Assembly (NCBI GenBank): GCA_033182465.1
Contig: CP137322.1
Span: forward strand, 186,001 to 250,000
DNA: 64,000 nucleotides
Reading direction: 5' to 3'
Source: Sanghuangporus weigelae
Lineage: Eukaryota > Basidiomycota > Agaricomycetes > Hymenochaetales > Hymenochaetaceae
This document shows positions 11,569-22,980 of this stretch, piece after piece (within the stretch, counting starts at the first letter, position 1; the number at the start of each line of letters is the position of its first letter). Under the pieces are notes generated by a model. That model was given only the letters and a program-made list of their open reading frames with translations. It did no database searches and was not told the origin of the DNA. A program made the translations under genes and the position numbers.

Positions 11569-12707
11569 ATGTCCTCAGAGGAAAGCGGATGGCAACTCAC
11601 AGAATCAGATCCGGGCGTCTTCACGTAGGGAATCGTCTCGCTCGACTCGTTAAATCAGTGAACTAATTATTAACACATGTACAGGGAGCTCTTGAAGACC
11701 CTGGGCGTAAATCTCGTTGTAGATGATCTTTACTCATTGGATTCAGAATCTCTCAGCACTCTCCGACCGATACATGCTCTCGTATTCCTATTTAAATGGG
11801 TCTCAAATCAGGACGAGCGAGGAGGTGGCGAAGGAGCGTACGACGACGCCTTCCCAGGTTTTTTCGCTCATCAAGTTGTCAATAACGCATGTGCAACGCT
11901 CGCAGTACTCAACGCACTTCTGAATATTCCGAGCTTACAAATGGGCCCTGAGCTCAGAGAATTGCAGTCTTTTACGACGGATATGGACCCTCAGACGCGT
12001 GGGTTAGCGATCACCAGCTCAGAATTCCTTCGCGAGGCGCATAACGCACTCAGTCCTCCCAGCGCCATCAGCCTTGATGGGCTAAATTTACCAAAGACGA
12101 CTGAGGACGCATATCACTTTGTCGTATATCTGCCTGTAGCGGGGAGTGTTTATGAACTAGATGGCTTGAAGCAGAGCCCGCTACAACACGGAGGGTTTTC
12201 GGAGAGTGGGGAAGGGTGGCTAGCAAAGGCCCGGGAGATTATTGAAGCGCGGATAGCGACATATCCGCCAGGCTCAGTGAGTCCATGCATCTTCATGTAG
12301 GAATATGAGGCTGATATTGTCCCTCAGCTGGAATTTAATCTAATGGCCATTCATGACGACAAATTGCCTGCATTTGAGGCTCAGTTGCAAGCAGCCCAAG
12401 CATCCGGCAATGATTTCCTCGCCTCCGAGCTTGCTACCCGGATAGCGTCAGAGAACGAGAAGCGCACTTGTTGGGCGGTGAGTGTAGTTTTCTTTATATG
12501 CTGAAGATTCACTGAGCTGTTTTGTGTATGTTATCGTCCTAGTTCGAGAACAGTCTAAGACGGCACAACCACGTCGGATTAGTACATGCTCTTCTGCTCG
12601 CCCTTGCTAAATCCGGTCGATTAGAACCAGCCGCCGAGCAAGCGCGGACTAAGATGAAGGAGCGCATAGAGAAAAGACAACGAGAAGGGAAGATGGAGGT
12701 TGAATGA
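11569..12707 (+). CDS. Ubiquitin carboxyl-terminal hydrolase, UCH37/UCHL5 type (peptidase C12)
   Basis: Four exons (11569-11624, 11685-12276, 12328-12477, 12543-12707) give 320 residues, close to the usual size. The start MSSEESGWQLTESDPGVFTE is the classic UCH N-terminus. Catalytic residues are visible: oxyanion Gln82 in AHQVVNNACAT, Cys88 in the same block, His163 in EDAYHFVVYLP and Asp178 in YELDGLK. The C-terminal exon has RRHNHVGLVHALLLALAKSGRL, the ULD-type tail by which UCH37 joins the proteasome (via Rpn13) or INO80. The protein should trim ubiquitin from proteasome substrates in nucleus and cytosol. All introns are GT..AG and in frame. Nothing odd was seen. Confidence 0.95.
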
Positions 12708-13732
12708 TTTGGTTCTCCGATCCGCGCCGATCAACCTGTTCATCTGACTACATCCGTTGTACAGCTAGAGTGGCTCATGACATTTTTCCTGAACACTATC
12801 ACGGTGACGCTCTAATGCTTGCATACTGTTTTCGCTAGTCAGTTTTACGACAAGCTCCCTTGATTTTGAGTGCTCCATGACGCAAGAACCAGCTGTTCGA
12901 CCTCGGCTAGGATTCGTTACACTCACTCCGTGCCAGACCACTGACCTCGTCTTTTCCGGCTGCATCGGAACTAGATGTTTATAGAAGTCAGAAGTTTCAG
13001 GTCTGCCGATCCCTTCGCTTTGATTATGTGCAGGTAAATCCATCAGAAGATTGGTACATGTCTAACCCGAAGTCATGTCTTTCCCCGACTTCTTCATTAC
13101 GATGCAGCGCCGCTCATAAGTGCGTTACTTTTGACGAAACATGTCATTTCGCGCATGATCTCGTCAGCTTGGGTCAAGAAAGGTAACCTAGAACGTTGTT
13201 ACGAAATGTCGGAACAAATCTATAGGTCTGACTTACTTGTCCACACCGCTGGGCACCTATGCCTATCCATAATATGATGCGAGGCTCGACGCCGACTCTG
13301 CTATATGCGACATACAGACACACAATATCACAATCCGCTGATCGCGAGCTAACTCATGAGACACACTTACGCCGCTGTGAAGCATTATTAAGGTGGTCCT
13401 TTCTTTCAGTGATGGCTTCTGGAGGGAATCCGGGTGGTTCTTTCCCCCGTATTACTATGCTCGCTTCTGACGGCGGACAGCGCCAACTCCACTCAGCTCT
13501 GCTCGGTCCTTGGTATTTTCTCCGATTTTTTCAATCCCGAGATAGCGCTCACGGGGAAACGTGTTTGAGGGTTTTTTCCTCCTTCATATAACTTTGCTTT
13601 GCAAGTATTCTTTGGAAGAGAAGGAATGGTATAAACGCATGCTGAAGTAGGACAGACAATCCTCAACCAAACTCTTTACAACTCACTCGATACTCGACTG
13701 CGTACTACGAACCAACACTTGACTTTATAACA
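12708..13732. other. Intergenic region of about 1 kb with promoter of glycopeptide copy 1
   Basis: No supported gene; a 92-codon minus-strand frame (12765-13043) and a 110-codon plus frame (13259-13591) have no family likeness. A TATAAA at 13631-13636 lies about 100 bp before the glycopeptide ATG. Confidence 0.45.
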
Positions 13733-14659
13733 ATGTTCAGTTTCTCGCGTCTTGCTATCTTCTCTCTGCTGGCTGCTACTGGGGCTCTGGCTGAATCGCA
13801 CACTGTCACTTTTGAGAACAAGTGAGTGTTCTGCATATTATCCTAGTGTCTTCAGTTACTGATCTTACATTCATTGTAGATGCGGCAAAGGCACTGTAAG
13901 CCAGGTAGCAAGACGAGCTACCTCAAACAGTGTTGACAGACGTGCTTTTAGCCCCAACTTCTTCAGAACGGGAAGACGCTTTCCACAGGCGGTGCTTACA
14001 CCTCTGGCGGCCCCTTGATTTCAGCCATTTCGTCAGTATTCATTATTTTGGCTCTCTGATTTTGCTTGACTGAAATCATATCATTTCTTCCTACCTGCAG
14101 ACAGGTGTCTACTCTTATACTCTCTGATGTATATCCACTAACCACAAAATACGTCAGGATCCTGTGGCCTGAACGGTGAAGGATGCACTCTTGTTGAGAC
14201 GACGCTCAAGAACCCCACAACGGCTGGAAGCGGATCCAGCTCGGACATTTCTCTCATCCCTCCGTATGTTTGTTAAGTCTATAGCAGCGGTGAACAACAA
14301 CGCTGATTTCTTGACTCTTAAAGACACACGTTCTCTGTGGCGAGTGGTTTCAGGTATGATACTTTCTTCTTCCCCTTGACAACGATGTTAACACTAACGA
14401 TTTTGCCTTTGTAGATACGAAAACGGCTGTGATGGTAAAGGAGCAGATTATGAGCCAAGGTATATTCCCAGTATATAGTACTTGACTCTTTCCCCAAGGC
14501 TCGGATGCAAACTGCCCGGATGCTTTCCGCAAGCCGAATGACACCAATGTTCAGGTTGCTTGCCAGGCAGATAACGTGAGTCTCACGCAACTCATCAGTG
14601 CACGCACGATTTTTGATGAGCATATATAGGTCAATCTTGTCATAACTTTCTGCGAGTAA
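13733..14659 (+). CDS. Small secreted cysteine-rich glycopeptide-like protein, copy 1 (splice sites decayed)
   Basis: The first exon encodes a signal peptide MFSFSRLAIFSLLAATGALA followed by ESHTVTFENK. Later exons match copy 2 closely: CG.GT, PQLLQNGKTLSTGGAYTS, SCGLNGEGCTLVETTLKNP, SSSDISLIPP, HTFSVASGF, YENGCDGKGAD, SDANCPDAFRKPNDTNVQ and NLVITFCE. Basidiomycete proteins of this pattern are annotated 'glycopeptide'; they are secreted and of unclear function. Two junctions are abnormal compared with copy 2. The microexon coding FLQTG has lost its AG acceptor, so only an alternative donor near 14036 keeps the frame, giving SSTG. The donor after GKGAD is AT instead of GT, leaving no standard splice there. 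The copy is probably a recent pseudogene or is spliced inefficiently. Confidence 0.6.
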
Positions 14660-15811
14660 ATGCATACGCATTCTACATGTATACACGAAGCATTGTCAAA
14701 TCCGAATGGAATTGAGATTTGATTCTCCGAACCACTCCGATCGAATTTCTGATGGCGTGTCACTACCACGTGATAGCATGTTTATAACGTCAACAGCTTA
14801 AACACGGACTTATTATTCGTTTTCGTCTGTTATCCATCTTGCACTTCCCACACCGAATTGGGACTGTCAGCTGAAGAGAAAGGAGGTCATGGCAGAAGTC
14901 TGCGATGACATGATAATGATGATTGTCGCCGACTTGATTGCAAATCTACGTGTGCGGAGTCGAGAAGCTGATTCGACTCTCGAGGATACTCTATACCAGG
15001 CTTGGTAAAGTGCTCAGCTGTGAGCTCATCAGCGGAGTGCGTATGAGAATTAAATCTCGGGTGTCTTTTCTTCCGGCCGCAGTGCTCTAATGTCACGCAA
15101 ACAGCATCGAGTAGGCCAATCTCATCTATCAGAAGGTCGGTGCTAACCTATTGTCTGCATTTTTGTCTCCATCGCATTGATGCTCGGCGCACGATATTAT
15201 CACATTTCTCTGGTTGAAACGCGTCACGAAGAAGATGACTTCATCTCCATCGGTTGGCCAAATCCAAGAAAGGTAACTCAGACTGATATCGCACGCCGCC
15301 GTGATCAAATTTCAGAGCCGTCTGATTCTTTCTCGCTATTTGGTGCTTGTATCGCCCCGGAAGTTACGAATAATTTGACAGCACCATCGTCTTGCTCCAC
15401 ATTCTCTTACTCGGCATAAGTTCTGCCGTTTATGCTCGAGACTCGTAGCGTGCTAACATTGTTATGACGCATGGCTCGATGATCACTTTTCTCAGCGCTG
15501 ACCACTAATCTGGTCTTTTCTGCTATGTTTTCTCATGCTGCTATGCTCGCCTGTCGCTGAAAACGCCACGAACTCCACTAAATGCTGCGGAAAATTTGAT
15601 GTTTTCTCTAATACCTCATACCTGCGCTTGCGCTCATGACGGATCATGTTTGAGGGATCTTTGTCTTCCACCTGGCGTTGCATGGGCTGTGCTCTATTGA
15701 TGAAGACAAAGGCATAAAGCCACGTAGGAGGTGAACGACTTATTATCAACCAGCCCTTCTACACCTCATTTACTGTCGGCCAAATACTTACCTTACCTGA
15801 GAAACTCAACC
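14660..15811. other. Intergenic region between the glycopeptide duplicates
   Basis: No supported gene. A TATA-like CATAAAG at 15713-15719 lies about 95 bp before the ATG of copy 2, at the same distance as the TATA of copy 1. Confidence 0.45.
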
Positions 15812-16744
15812 ATGTTCAACTTCTCGCGCCTTGCTGTTTTCTCCATGCTTGTTGCCGTCGGAGCTCTTGCTGAGACGCACACCGTCACATTTGAGAATAA
15901 GTCAGTCGTTATCTTTGTCTCGTATCTCTTTGTGCTAATTCTCTTATTATAGTTGTGGCTTTGGCACTGTAGGCATTCATCGTGAACCTAATGTAGTACT
16001 GGACATCAGTAACAATGTACTTCCCAGCCTCAACTCGTACAGAACGGTAATGTTCTATCAACTGGTACTCCATTCACCTCTAATGGACCTCTGGCTGCAG
16101 TCATCGCGTCAGTGTTCATTCTAGACATGCGAGGTGACCTTTATATTGACTCTTGATCACCTTTCAGGTTCTTGCAGACAGGTTTGTTCTTCATCATCGC
16201 CTTTGGCCGTAATACTCATGAGCCGTAGGATCCTGTGGACAGAACGCTGAAGGATGCACCCTTGTCGAAACAACGCTCCAGAACCCGACTACTCCTGGAG
16301 GCGGGTCCAGTTCGGACATCTCTCTCATCCCACCGTATGTCTTTTTCCCTTTATGCCAGCTTTTGGAGTGAAACTTAGACTGACTTTCTCATAATATTAA
16401 AAAGGCATACGTTCTCCGTCCCTAGTGGCTTCAGGTACGGCGCGTTATTTCTAATAATGTGAGGCCTACATTATTATTATTATTCAGGTATGAGAATGGC
16501 TGCGACGGCACGGGAACCGACTGTAAGACTAATCTTGATCCTTCAGTCTACTGAAATGCTGATTTTTATATGTAGGCACGGATGCGAGCTGTCCACTGGC
16601 CTTCCGGAACCCAGATGACACCTTCGCTCAGGTTGCATGCCAGGCTAATGATGTGAGTCTGCAAAATTTATCAGCGTGCAGAACATTTCCCTGATGACTG
16701 TGACACGGATATAGGTTAACCTCGTTATTACCTTCTGCGAGTAA
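15812..16744 (+). CDS. Small secreted cysteine-rich glycopeptide-like protein, copy 2
   Basis: This is the intact tandem partner. MFNFSRLAVFSMLVAVGALA is the signal peptide; the mature protein starts ETHTVTFENN and continues CGFGT, PQLVQNGNVLSTGTPFTS, NGPLAAVIAFLQTGSCGQ, EGCTLVETTLQNP, SSSDISLIPPHTF, YENGCDGTGTDC, ASCPLAFRNPDDTFAQ, VACQANDVNLVITFCE. There are about eight introns, and one exon (FLQTG) is only about 14 nt. Eight or so cysteines would form disulphides in a secreted compact fold. No enzymatic motif is visible, so the function is unknown; homologues are abundant small secreted proteins of wood- and root-associated fungi. All splice sites are GT..AG, unlike copy 1. Confidence 0.8.
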
Positions 16745-17145
16745 ATAAGCATAGGATAGTAGCTGTATCAGAAGAATATTTATATCGATATCGTTCAATT
16801 CGAATTTATTTATTGTGCAATTGAATCTCCGACCAGATTTCTGACGTCCGACTCTGTGTCAGTATCACGTGCTCTCTGAGACCCAGTCAATTCAACCCAC
16901 TTGATCACATTCATAGTGTACGGCGGCGACAAAAAAACGGCTATCTTTATGGCTCATTCACGGATCGGACCGCTTGATGGTGTTATAGTTGCCTACCAAT
17001 CAGAAGAGTGCTATTCTATTCAAGCTTATCGAGCCGGAGATCTGGCAACCACGCGGTTATGATCAGGAAGCTATGAAAGCATTCCCGCGATTGATAAAAG
17101 CCGTTCTGCGCGAGCAGACGGAACGCACATTGTCTTCAGATCACC

Positions 17146-18896
17146 ATGGGTGCCTCTCAGTCAATGCCGAAACATTTGGACACGACAACAGTTGAAGACG
17201 AGAAACTTATTAGAGTTGGCCAGCAGGACAGCTCAGCTAAGGAACCTCTTTCTGTCGATGGCTCTATCTCTCTCAAGAATGTCGACGCTTGGGAACATGA
17301 AGCCTCCAACGACCTCAAGGTCCAGCTTGCACGCACCATCCTTGTTGATACAGACTTCAAGTCAGTGCTCGCCGCTCGTGAAGCTCGGGTAGCAGACACG
17401 CACATTTTCAACCTGCAACTTGACTTCAAGACGGAACCGATCACGAATCAGAAATCAAGTGGTCGATGCTGGTTGTTTGCCACGACCAATGTGCTACGCC
17501 ACGCGATCATGCAGAAGCTCGCCTTGAAGGAGTTCCAATTATCGCAAGTAGGTGTTGAAGTGCCGTCCATCCGGTAAAGATGCTGATGCTATACCCAGTC
17601 CTATCTTTTCTTCTGGGACAAGCTTAACAAGAGTAACTATTATCTGGAACAGATGATTGCGACTGCTGGACTTCCTTTAGATGATCGTGTCGTTAATCAT
17701 TTAATGGATGAGGTCTTATCTGATGGTGGTCAATGGGACATGGCCGTCAATCTACTCGAGGTATGTATACGACCTGCACAATTGTGCCATGGCTAATATC
17801 TCTCTAGTCGTATGGTGTGGTCCCTCAACCAGTCTATCCCGAGTCGTACTCGTCTTCTTCTTCAAGCAATCTTAACAAGCTCATCAAACTCAAATTGCGT
17901 GAACATGGTCTTATTCTCCGCCGGCTCAATGCATCTATCCGGGAGTCGGATGCGCAAGAAGACCTCATCATGGCTGTTCGAGCGAAGAAAGAGGAGCTCA
18001 TGGCGGAAATTTGGAGTATCATGACCAGCACGTTGGGTGTACCACCACGTCCTGATAGCAAGTTTACGTGGGATTACTACGACAAAAATGGGAAGCCAAA
18101 TTCATGGTCCGGCACGGCTCTCGAATTCTATCGCGCTTTCACATCGAAGGAATATCCGGTTGGTTCGATTCAATGAGAAAGTTTCGTCCTATTTTTGACT
18201 CATCTCCTTAAAAAGCCCGCAGAATCATTCTCCCTGATCCATGATCCACGAAATGCGTATAAGAAGCTATATACGGTCGATAAACTTGGGAACATCTGGG
18301 GTGGACGTCCTGTCCTATGTAGGCCATATACACGAGCTCCTCTACACACCCGAGATCTAATCATGATCTATAGATGTGAACACGGAGATAGATGACTTGA
18401 AGGCGTCAGTCATAAAGTTGCTAAAAGCGGGGCAACCTGTCTTTTTTGGCTGCGACGTGGGTCAGTTCTCTGATCGTGACGCAGGGATAATGGACACGAG
18501 CCTCCATAAGCCATCTCTTGAGAATGGGTTCAACATCTCCCTGGGTATGACTAAAGCCGAGCGCCTGCAGACGAACGAGTCACAGATGACCCATGCGATG
18601 GCCATAACCGGCGCACACATTGATCCTTCGACAGGCTTTGCCACGCGCTACCGCGTTGAGAACTCATGGGGCCCGGAACCAGGGGAGAAAGGGTACTTTG
18701 TGATGACTGACGCCTGGTTCGACGAGTTTGTGTATCAGGTAGTCGTACCGAAGAAGCTTGCTCCGAGGGAGCTTGTACAGGTATTCGAGGAAGGAGAAAA
18801 GATCATTCTGCCACCGTGGGATCCAATGGTAAGTGATTATTTGCGTTGTACATTGCTTCATATTTTAAACTTGTGTCGTAGGGTGCACTAGCCTGA
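17146..18896 (+). CDS. Bleomycin hydrolase (peptidase C1B, self-compartmentalising cysteine protease)
   Basis: Six or seven exons spliced in frame. The active-site cysteine is Cys108 in QKSSGRCWLFA, with oxyanion Gln102 in TNQKS just before it. The catalytic His lies in QMTHAMAITGAH and the Asn in YRVENSWGPEPGEKGYF, both in the exon at 18376-18830. CNVDTEIDDLK-type and FGCDVGQFSDRDAGIMD blocks are also typical. The family forms hexameric cytosolic aminopeptidases that hydrolyse homocysteine thiolactone and inactivate bleomycin. The last exon codes GALA, one residue longer than the Ala-Leu-Ala style C-terminus that in yeast places a tail in the active site. ATG 17146 opens the protein with MGASQSMPKH, which could be N-myristoylated (MGxxxS). 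Stop TGA is 18894-18896. Confidence 0.94.
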
Positions 18897-19160
18897 ACAT
18901 ACATACTGTACATGAATTGTGTATGCTGTTCGGGCCATGACCTAATAATACGCTTCTTACTCGTGGAAAAACGCTTCATCGACCATCTGATCTAGCCTTG
19001 CTATCTTGCTTTGAATGGCTTGATCGTTTCTTGTGCCTCGTCCCGTATCAAGCTAGTCTAATTGCCTACCGTTCTGCGTCATATCTTTGGCATGATAAGA
19101 AACTAGGCCAGTTTCGTGCGTTTCATGTCGAAGAAAAGCGACTTGGCCGTCAGACTGTAG

Positions 19161-20517
19161 CAGGGTTCCGCGCGTATCGTATACGATACGCGCGTATATT
19201 TTCAAGCTAATACTGATACGCGCGTATATTTGATTTGGAAGTAAAATACGGATACGCGCGTATATTATGCGGCGTATACGGGACCATATCAACAATATAA
19301 TATTTTGACCATTGCACGTCATGTTTGGGCCTAGAAAATACTTCCATTGTGTTCCTTGAGTTGAGGACATCTAATGCAAATATGAATTCTGTCAGATAAA
19401 GTAGTATGAAATTACATAATTTTTGCATTACAGGCATTTACTGGTTCTTTGAACACCCAATACAGATCCACTCGTACACAACACAGCAAACATTTTTAGA
19501 AGAAACCAATTACATATATGAGTAGCCTGCTATGGAGGCTACATGCTGAAAATTTTTTGAGCTGTGAAATGTGCAGGAAAAATTAAATCGTGCATGTGAA
19601 AAAATATAAAAAATAGAGTAAATGTCACATAATTAACTCCTTTGAACACCTTGTGACACAACTGTCACGCTAGTGTATAATTGCCCGTCGTCGTGCTTCT
19701 GCCCCTATCTCTCCTCCCATGACCGTCTCTGCCTCCCTGTTGCCCTCTCATCCCTCTGCACCCATCCTGCCGTAGAGGATGGTAAAGGGCAGAGAAAAAA
19801 AAATGTTGAATATTTAGCAAAGTAATAGGGAGAATTGGCGAGATCTATCCGATTATGTAATAATGTCGATCAGTTTGCATGTCACACTTTTCAAGTCACC
19901 TTTGTTGCATGTCTTATATTAACTCATTGGATAGCTCTTTTGCCACAAAACCTAGGCTGCATGTACTTACAGTATATAGTATAATATATCTACTTTTGAG
20001 CCGTGCTCAAAGCATGAATGAATAGCAAAATTCACCTGATTCATTGTTTCTCATTGAGTTTTGCTGAAATTCAGCAGTAAATAATTTCTCTGGATTTAAC
20101 GGGACATTGTATTTTGCTGCAATTTCACAGCATGATTCATGTGTATTCTATGCACCTATGATAAAAATTTCAAGTCGCAAATCAGAGATTTGAGTGAGTA
20201 AATGCAGGGTGTCCAAAGGAAGGGTACTGTTTAAAGGACTAGTAAATGCCTGTATAAGCATAAGCGAGACAACCCTGAATATCATGCCGAACACGGTACT
20301 CAGGTCATCCAACCAACAATAAGATAGAGATTTCGTGAGTAACGTCTCATTTTGAAACAAAGGGGAGCAAATTTCTTATTCGAGTCCGGGATTTCTTACC
20401 GTTTTCAGCCCCCAAAAGTATACGCCAAACTTTCTGAAATGTTATACGCATACGAGCGTATAATTCAGCTGCCTGAGCTGATACGCATACGCGCGTATTT
20501 CTGCGGAACCAAGCCTA
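19161..20517. mobile_element. Non-autonomous hAT-like DNA transposon, about 1.35 kb
   Basis: The left end (CAGGGTTCCGC at 19161) and right end (GCGGAACCAAG ending 20517) form imperfect terminal inverted repeats around GGTTCCGC. Each end then carries subterminal GATACGCGCGTAT-type boxes, in opposite orientation at the right end (about 20440-20495). The interior is AT-rich and has no transposase or other credible coding frame. The CAGGG terminus is usual for hAT elements, whose transposases bind clustered subterminal repeats. Target-site duplications are unclear: GTCAGACTG just left and GTCACTG just right look alike but not identical, which suggests decay or a different exact boundary. A pyrimidine-rich stretch lies at about 19685-19770. 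Confidence 0.6.
19169..19266. repeat. Subterminal palindrome and three GATACGCGCGTATATT boxes
   Basis: Positions 19169-19194 form a perfect 26-bp palindrome. The 16-mer GATACGCGCGTATATT occurs three times, at 19185-19200, 19215-19230 and 19251-19266. These are most simply read as transposase-binding sites of the enclosing element. Confidence 0.8.
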
Positions 20518-20869
20518 GGTCACTGTAACTCGATTAGCTTCCGCACTTTAAAACGAAAGCTTTGCTTTTTTGGTCACTCGCTTGAAGAGCGATCACCAAC
20601 GCTAGCAATTTTTGTGCTCTCACTTGAACAAGTTCGGGTTGGGATAAAAATTGAAGCTCTCTATTATTCAGAGCAGATATTGATCGACGCGCTGGCGATC
20701 TTCGGTATTTCCTTTACTGGTAGATCCCTTGTGCCCCTCACACATCTACTTAATCTGGTACTACCACAGACGTCAGACTCAGGCGAGTACTTCCTCCATT
20801 CTATATATCCATATTCCCATCTATGACCCGCTAGACACGTATCTATATACCTTTGGCTGTAATTCGGTT

Positions 20870-22572
20870 ATGGCATGTCAAGCTCTCTGTGATAGATTCT
20901 ACAGTTCTGCGCGAAATTACGCCTCTTTACTTTCAGGGCCTAATGATTCTTCTACCACGTACGTCGTTCTTACGATATCCAGTGGAAACTTTACTTACGC
21001 TTACAGAAGTAACTCGAGCATCCCTAATCTCGTACAGAAGAAGCCGGATGATGCGCCAGGAGATGAAACCTTCTCTGCGCAACTGAAACAAGCTGAGACA
21101 GAGATGGAGGTTGCGAGAACTAATTGGGAACACGCGTTGGACAATCTACGTCACGCTCCTATACCGGTTGAACATCCTCCACGCATATCGCTCCCACTTG
21201 AAATCATCCAATATATCATGGCCCTCGCATTGAGCTCAGGGCATAAAGTATTCGACTTCAGAACTGCTTCGGCAACCCGAGGTGCGGCAAGTCTTCTCGT
21301 AGTCGACCACCCCGCCCATAACGCCCTGCTGGGCACGACAACCCTTCCTATCATTGCTAATTATCCTGCTCGGAAGAATCCCAGATGGGCAAACCTCGAC
21401 GAAGTTCATCAGGAGATTCCCGGAGAACTTGAAGTCGAATTTCACGATCATACGTCTGAGGACGATTATTCGGTGCTTCGATTCGTCCTGCAACACGCGC
21501 GTCAGGTGAAGTCGTTGGAGATCTACAATAAACATGAACTGGACGAACAGTTTGCCCCTTTGCTTCCTTTTCTTCGACACTTCGCCTTCATAGAATCCAT
21601 GGTCTGGAACAACACCCCCGATTCGAGTTGGCTAGCGGAAAAGGTGGAATCTTGGGAAAGCATTGATCTTCGATCAGCATCAATAGCGTCTCCTTACCTT
21701 GAATATTTTATCTCATCTGGTTACCTGAGAGGTATCACAGATCTGACTGTTCCTCTCGTCCCTCGTTACAATGGCGAATTCAAATGGCCATTTCCATATG
21801 ATGTCTTGAAAGTGCTCCCGGAGCTCATGGAACTCGTTTCTCTCTCATTTCATGAATATCTGTCTAGTGGCAGGCCCCCATTAGATGCAACCTCACTCAA
21901 CAAATGGATATGCTCTGAGCGACCGGTCGATATGCACCTCAAGTTTCCTCCACTCCGGCATCTCCGTCTGAAAATTACGTGGGGACGTATGTTGCGTCTG
22001 ATTTCGGAGTTCGAGTCCTGTGACTTGAAAGAACTTAGCCTTTATGATAGCAATCATAACTTTGAAGGCGACGAGATTATTACTTCCTGTCGAAGGTTAT
22101 CTGATATGTACCCTGGACTGGAGATCTTACGCTTTCCGACGGTAAAGCCTTCTTATACCACATTGTTACCAGCAACCAGCACACTAACGTTTCGTCTTAG
22201 TATGACATTCGAAGGATCCTGATCAAAGAGCCGGCTAGTGGCGACAAGGACAAAGGCTGGAATTTCCCGCAATTACACACACTTGATATACGCGGATCTA
22301 AACCACCTCGGTCAGCTAAACAACTAATTGATGTGGTTGAGGTCATCAAAGCACGAGCGGCTCAGCACAATGTTGCCGTGATTGCTTCCAGTATAACAGA
22401 AATCGTCGAACCCATCAACTGTTTGATCATGACTTTTCCGAGCCTTTTTCGCATCGAGGGATACGGTAACCGACCACCGCAGGAAGAGGAGACATTGAAA
22501 AGCCAGCGCGCGCTTATGTGCCTGGAGCTCGAACGAATAGTTCCGAATTTTATGTTAAGGCGACACAGCTGA
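20870..22572 (+). CDS. F-box/LRR-like protein, fungal lineage-specific
   Basis: Two exons (20870-22141 and 22201-22572) give 547 residues. The first 100 residues are variable with a short helical, charged stretch (FSAQLKQAETEMEVARTNWE). RISLPLEIIQYIMALAL at about 105-120 resembles the F-box helix start (LP.EI...I). The rest has irregular leucine-rich repeats such as LKSLEIYN-like and LKELSLYDSNHNFEGDEI, the usual form of the huge F-box-like families of Agaricomycetes. These would act as substrate receptors of SCF ubiquitin ligases, but no substrate can be inferred. The first in-frame ATG after an upstream stop-poor stretch is used; an extra 5' exon is possible. It lies directly downstream of the transposon. 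Confidence 0.6.
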
Positions 22573-22980
22573 GAACTTACCATATTTGCTGCGGATAGAA
22601 CGTGCAGAAAGTGACTTAAAAGCTCAGTAAGTATCCTCTAACGCCTCCGCTCGTCCAGATATCCGATGCCTTGCACTTTTAAAGCTCCAGCCAATGGCAG
22701 TTTGCTTCGCGCGTACGTAGATTTTTCTTGAGCTGGACGTACATACTGAATAAGTGCTTCTGGAAAGATCTTCTAGTCAGGTCTTGGTTGAGTATCGTTG
22801 GACGAGTTATGTAACAGTATTGACGCGAGCATGTAAAGACTATAAACACTCTGAATACGCTGCAATTGTCTGAGATAACACCTAAGCGACGGGAGAAGAG
22901 AAACTAAAGTAGTAACTTCTATCTTCCGAAGCTGAGACGTTTAAATTGTATAAATAACCCGATCGTGGTATTCTACGACC
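22573..22980. other. Intergenic, convergent 3' ends
   Basis: No gene or repeat seen between the F-box-like gene and the FAD monooxygenase stop. Confidence 0.5.

Noticed and set aside
12765-13043. 92-codon minus frame near the UCH gene
   Set aside because: No recognisable domain; could be a small gene, but nothing supports it.
13259-13591. 110-codon plus frame between UCH and glycopeptide genes
   Set aside because: No signal peptide, no family and no splice context.
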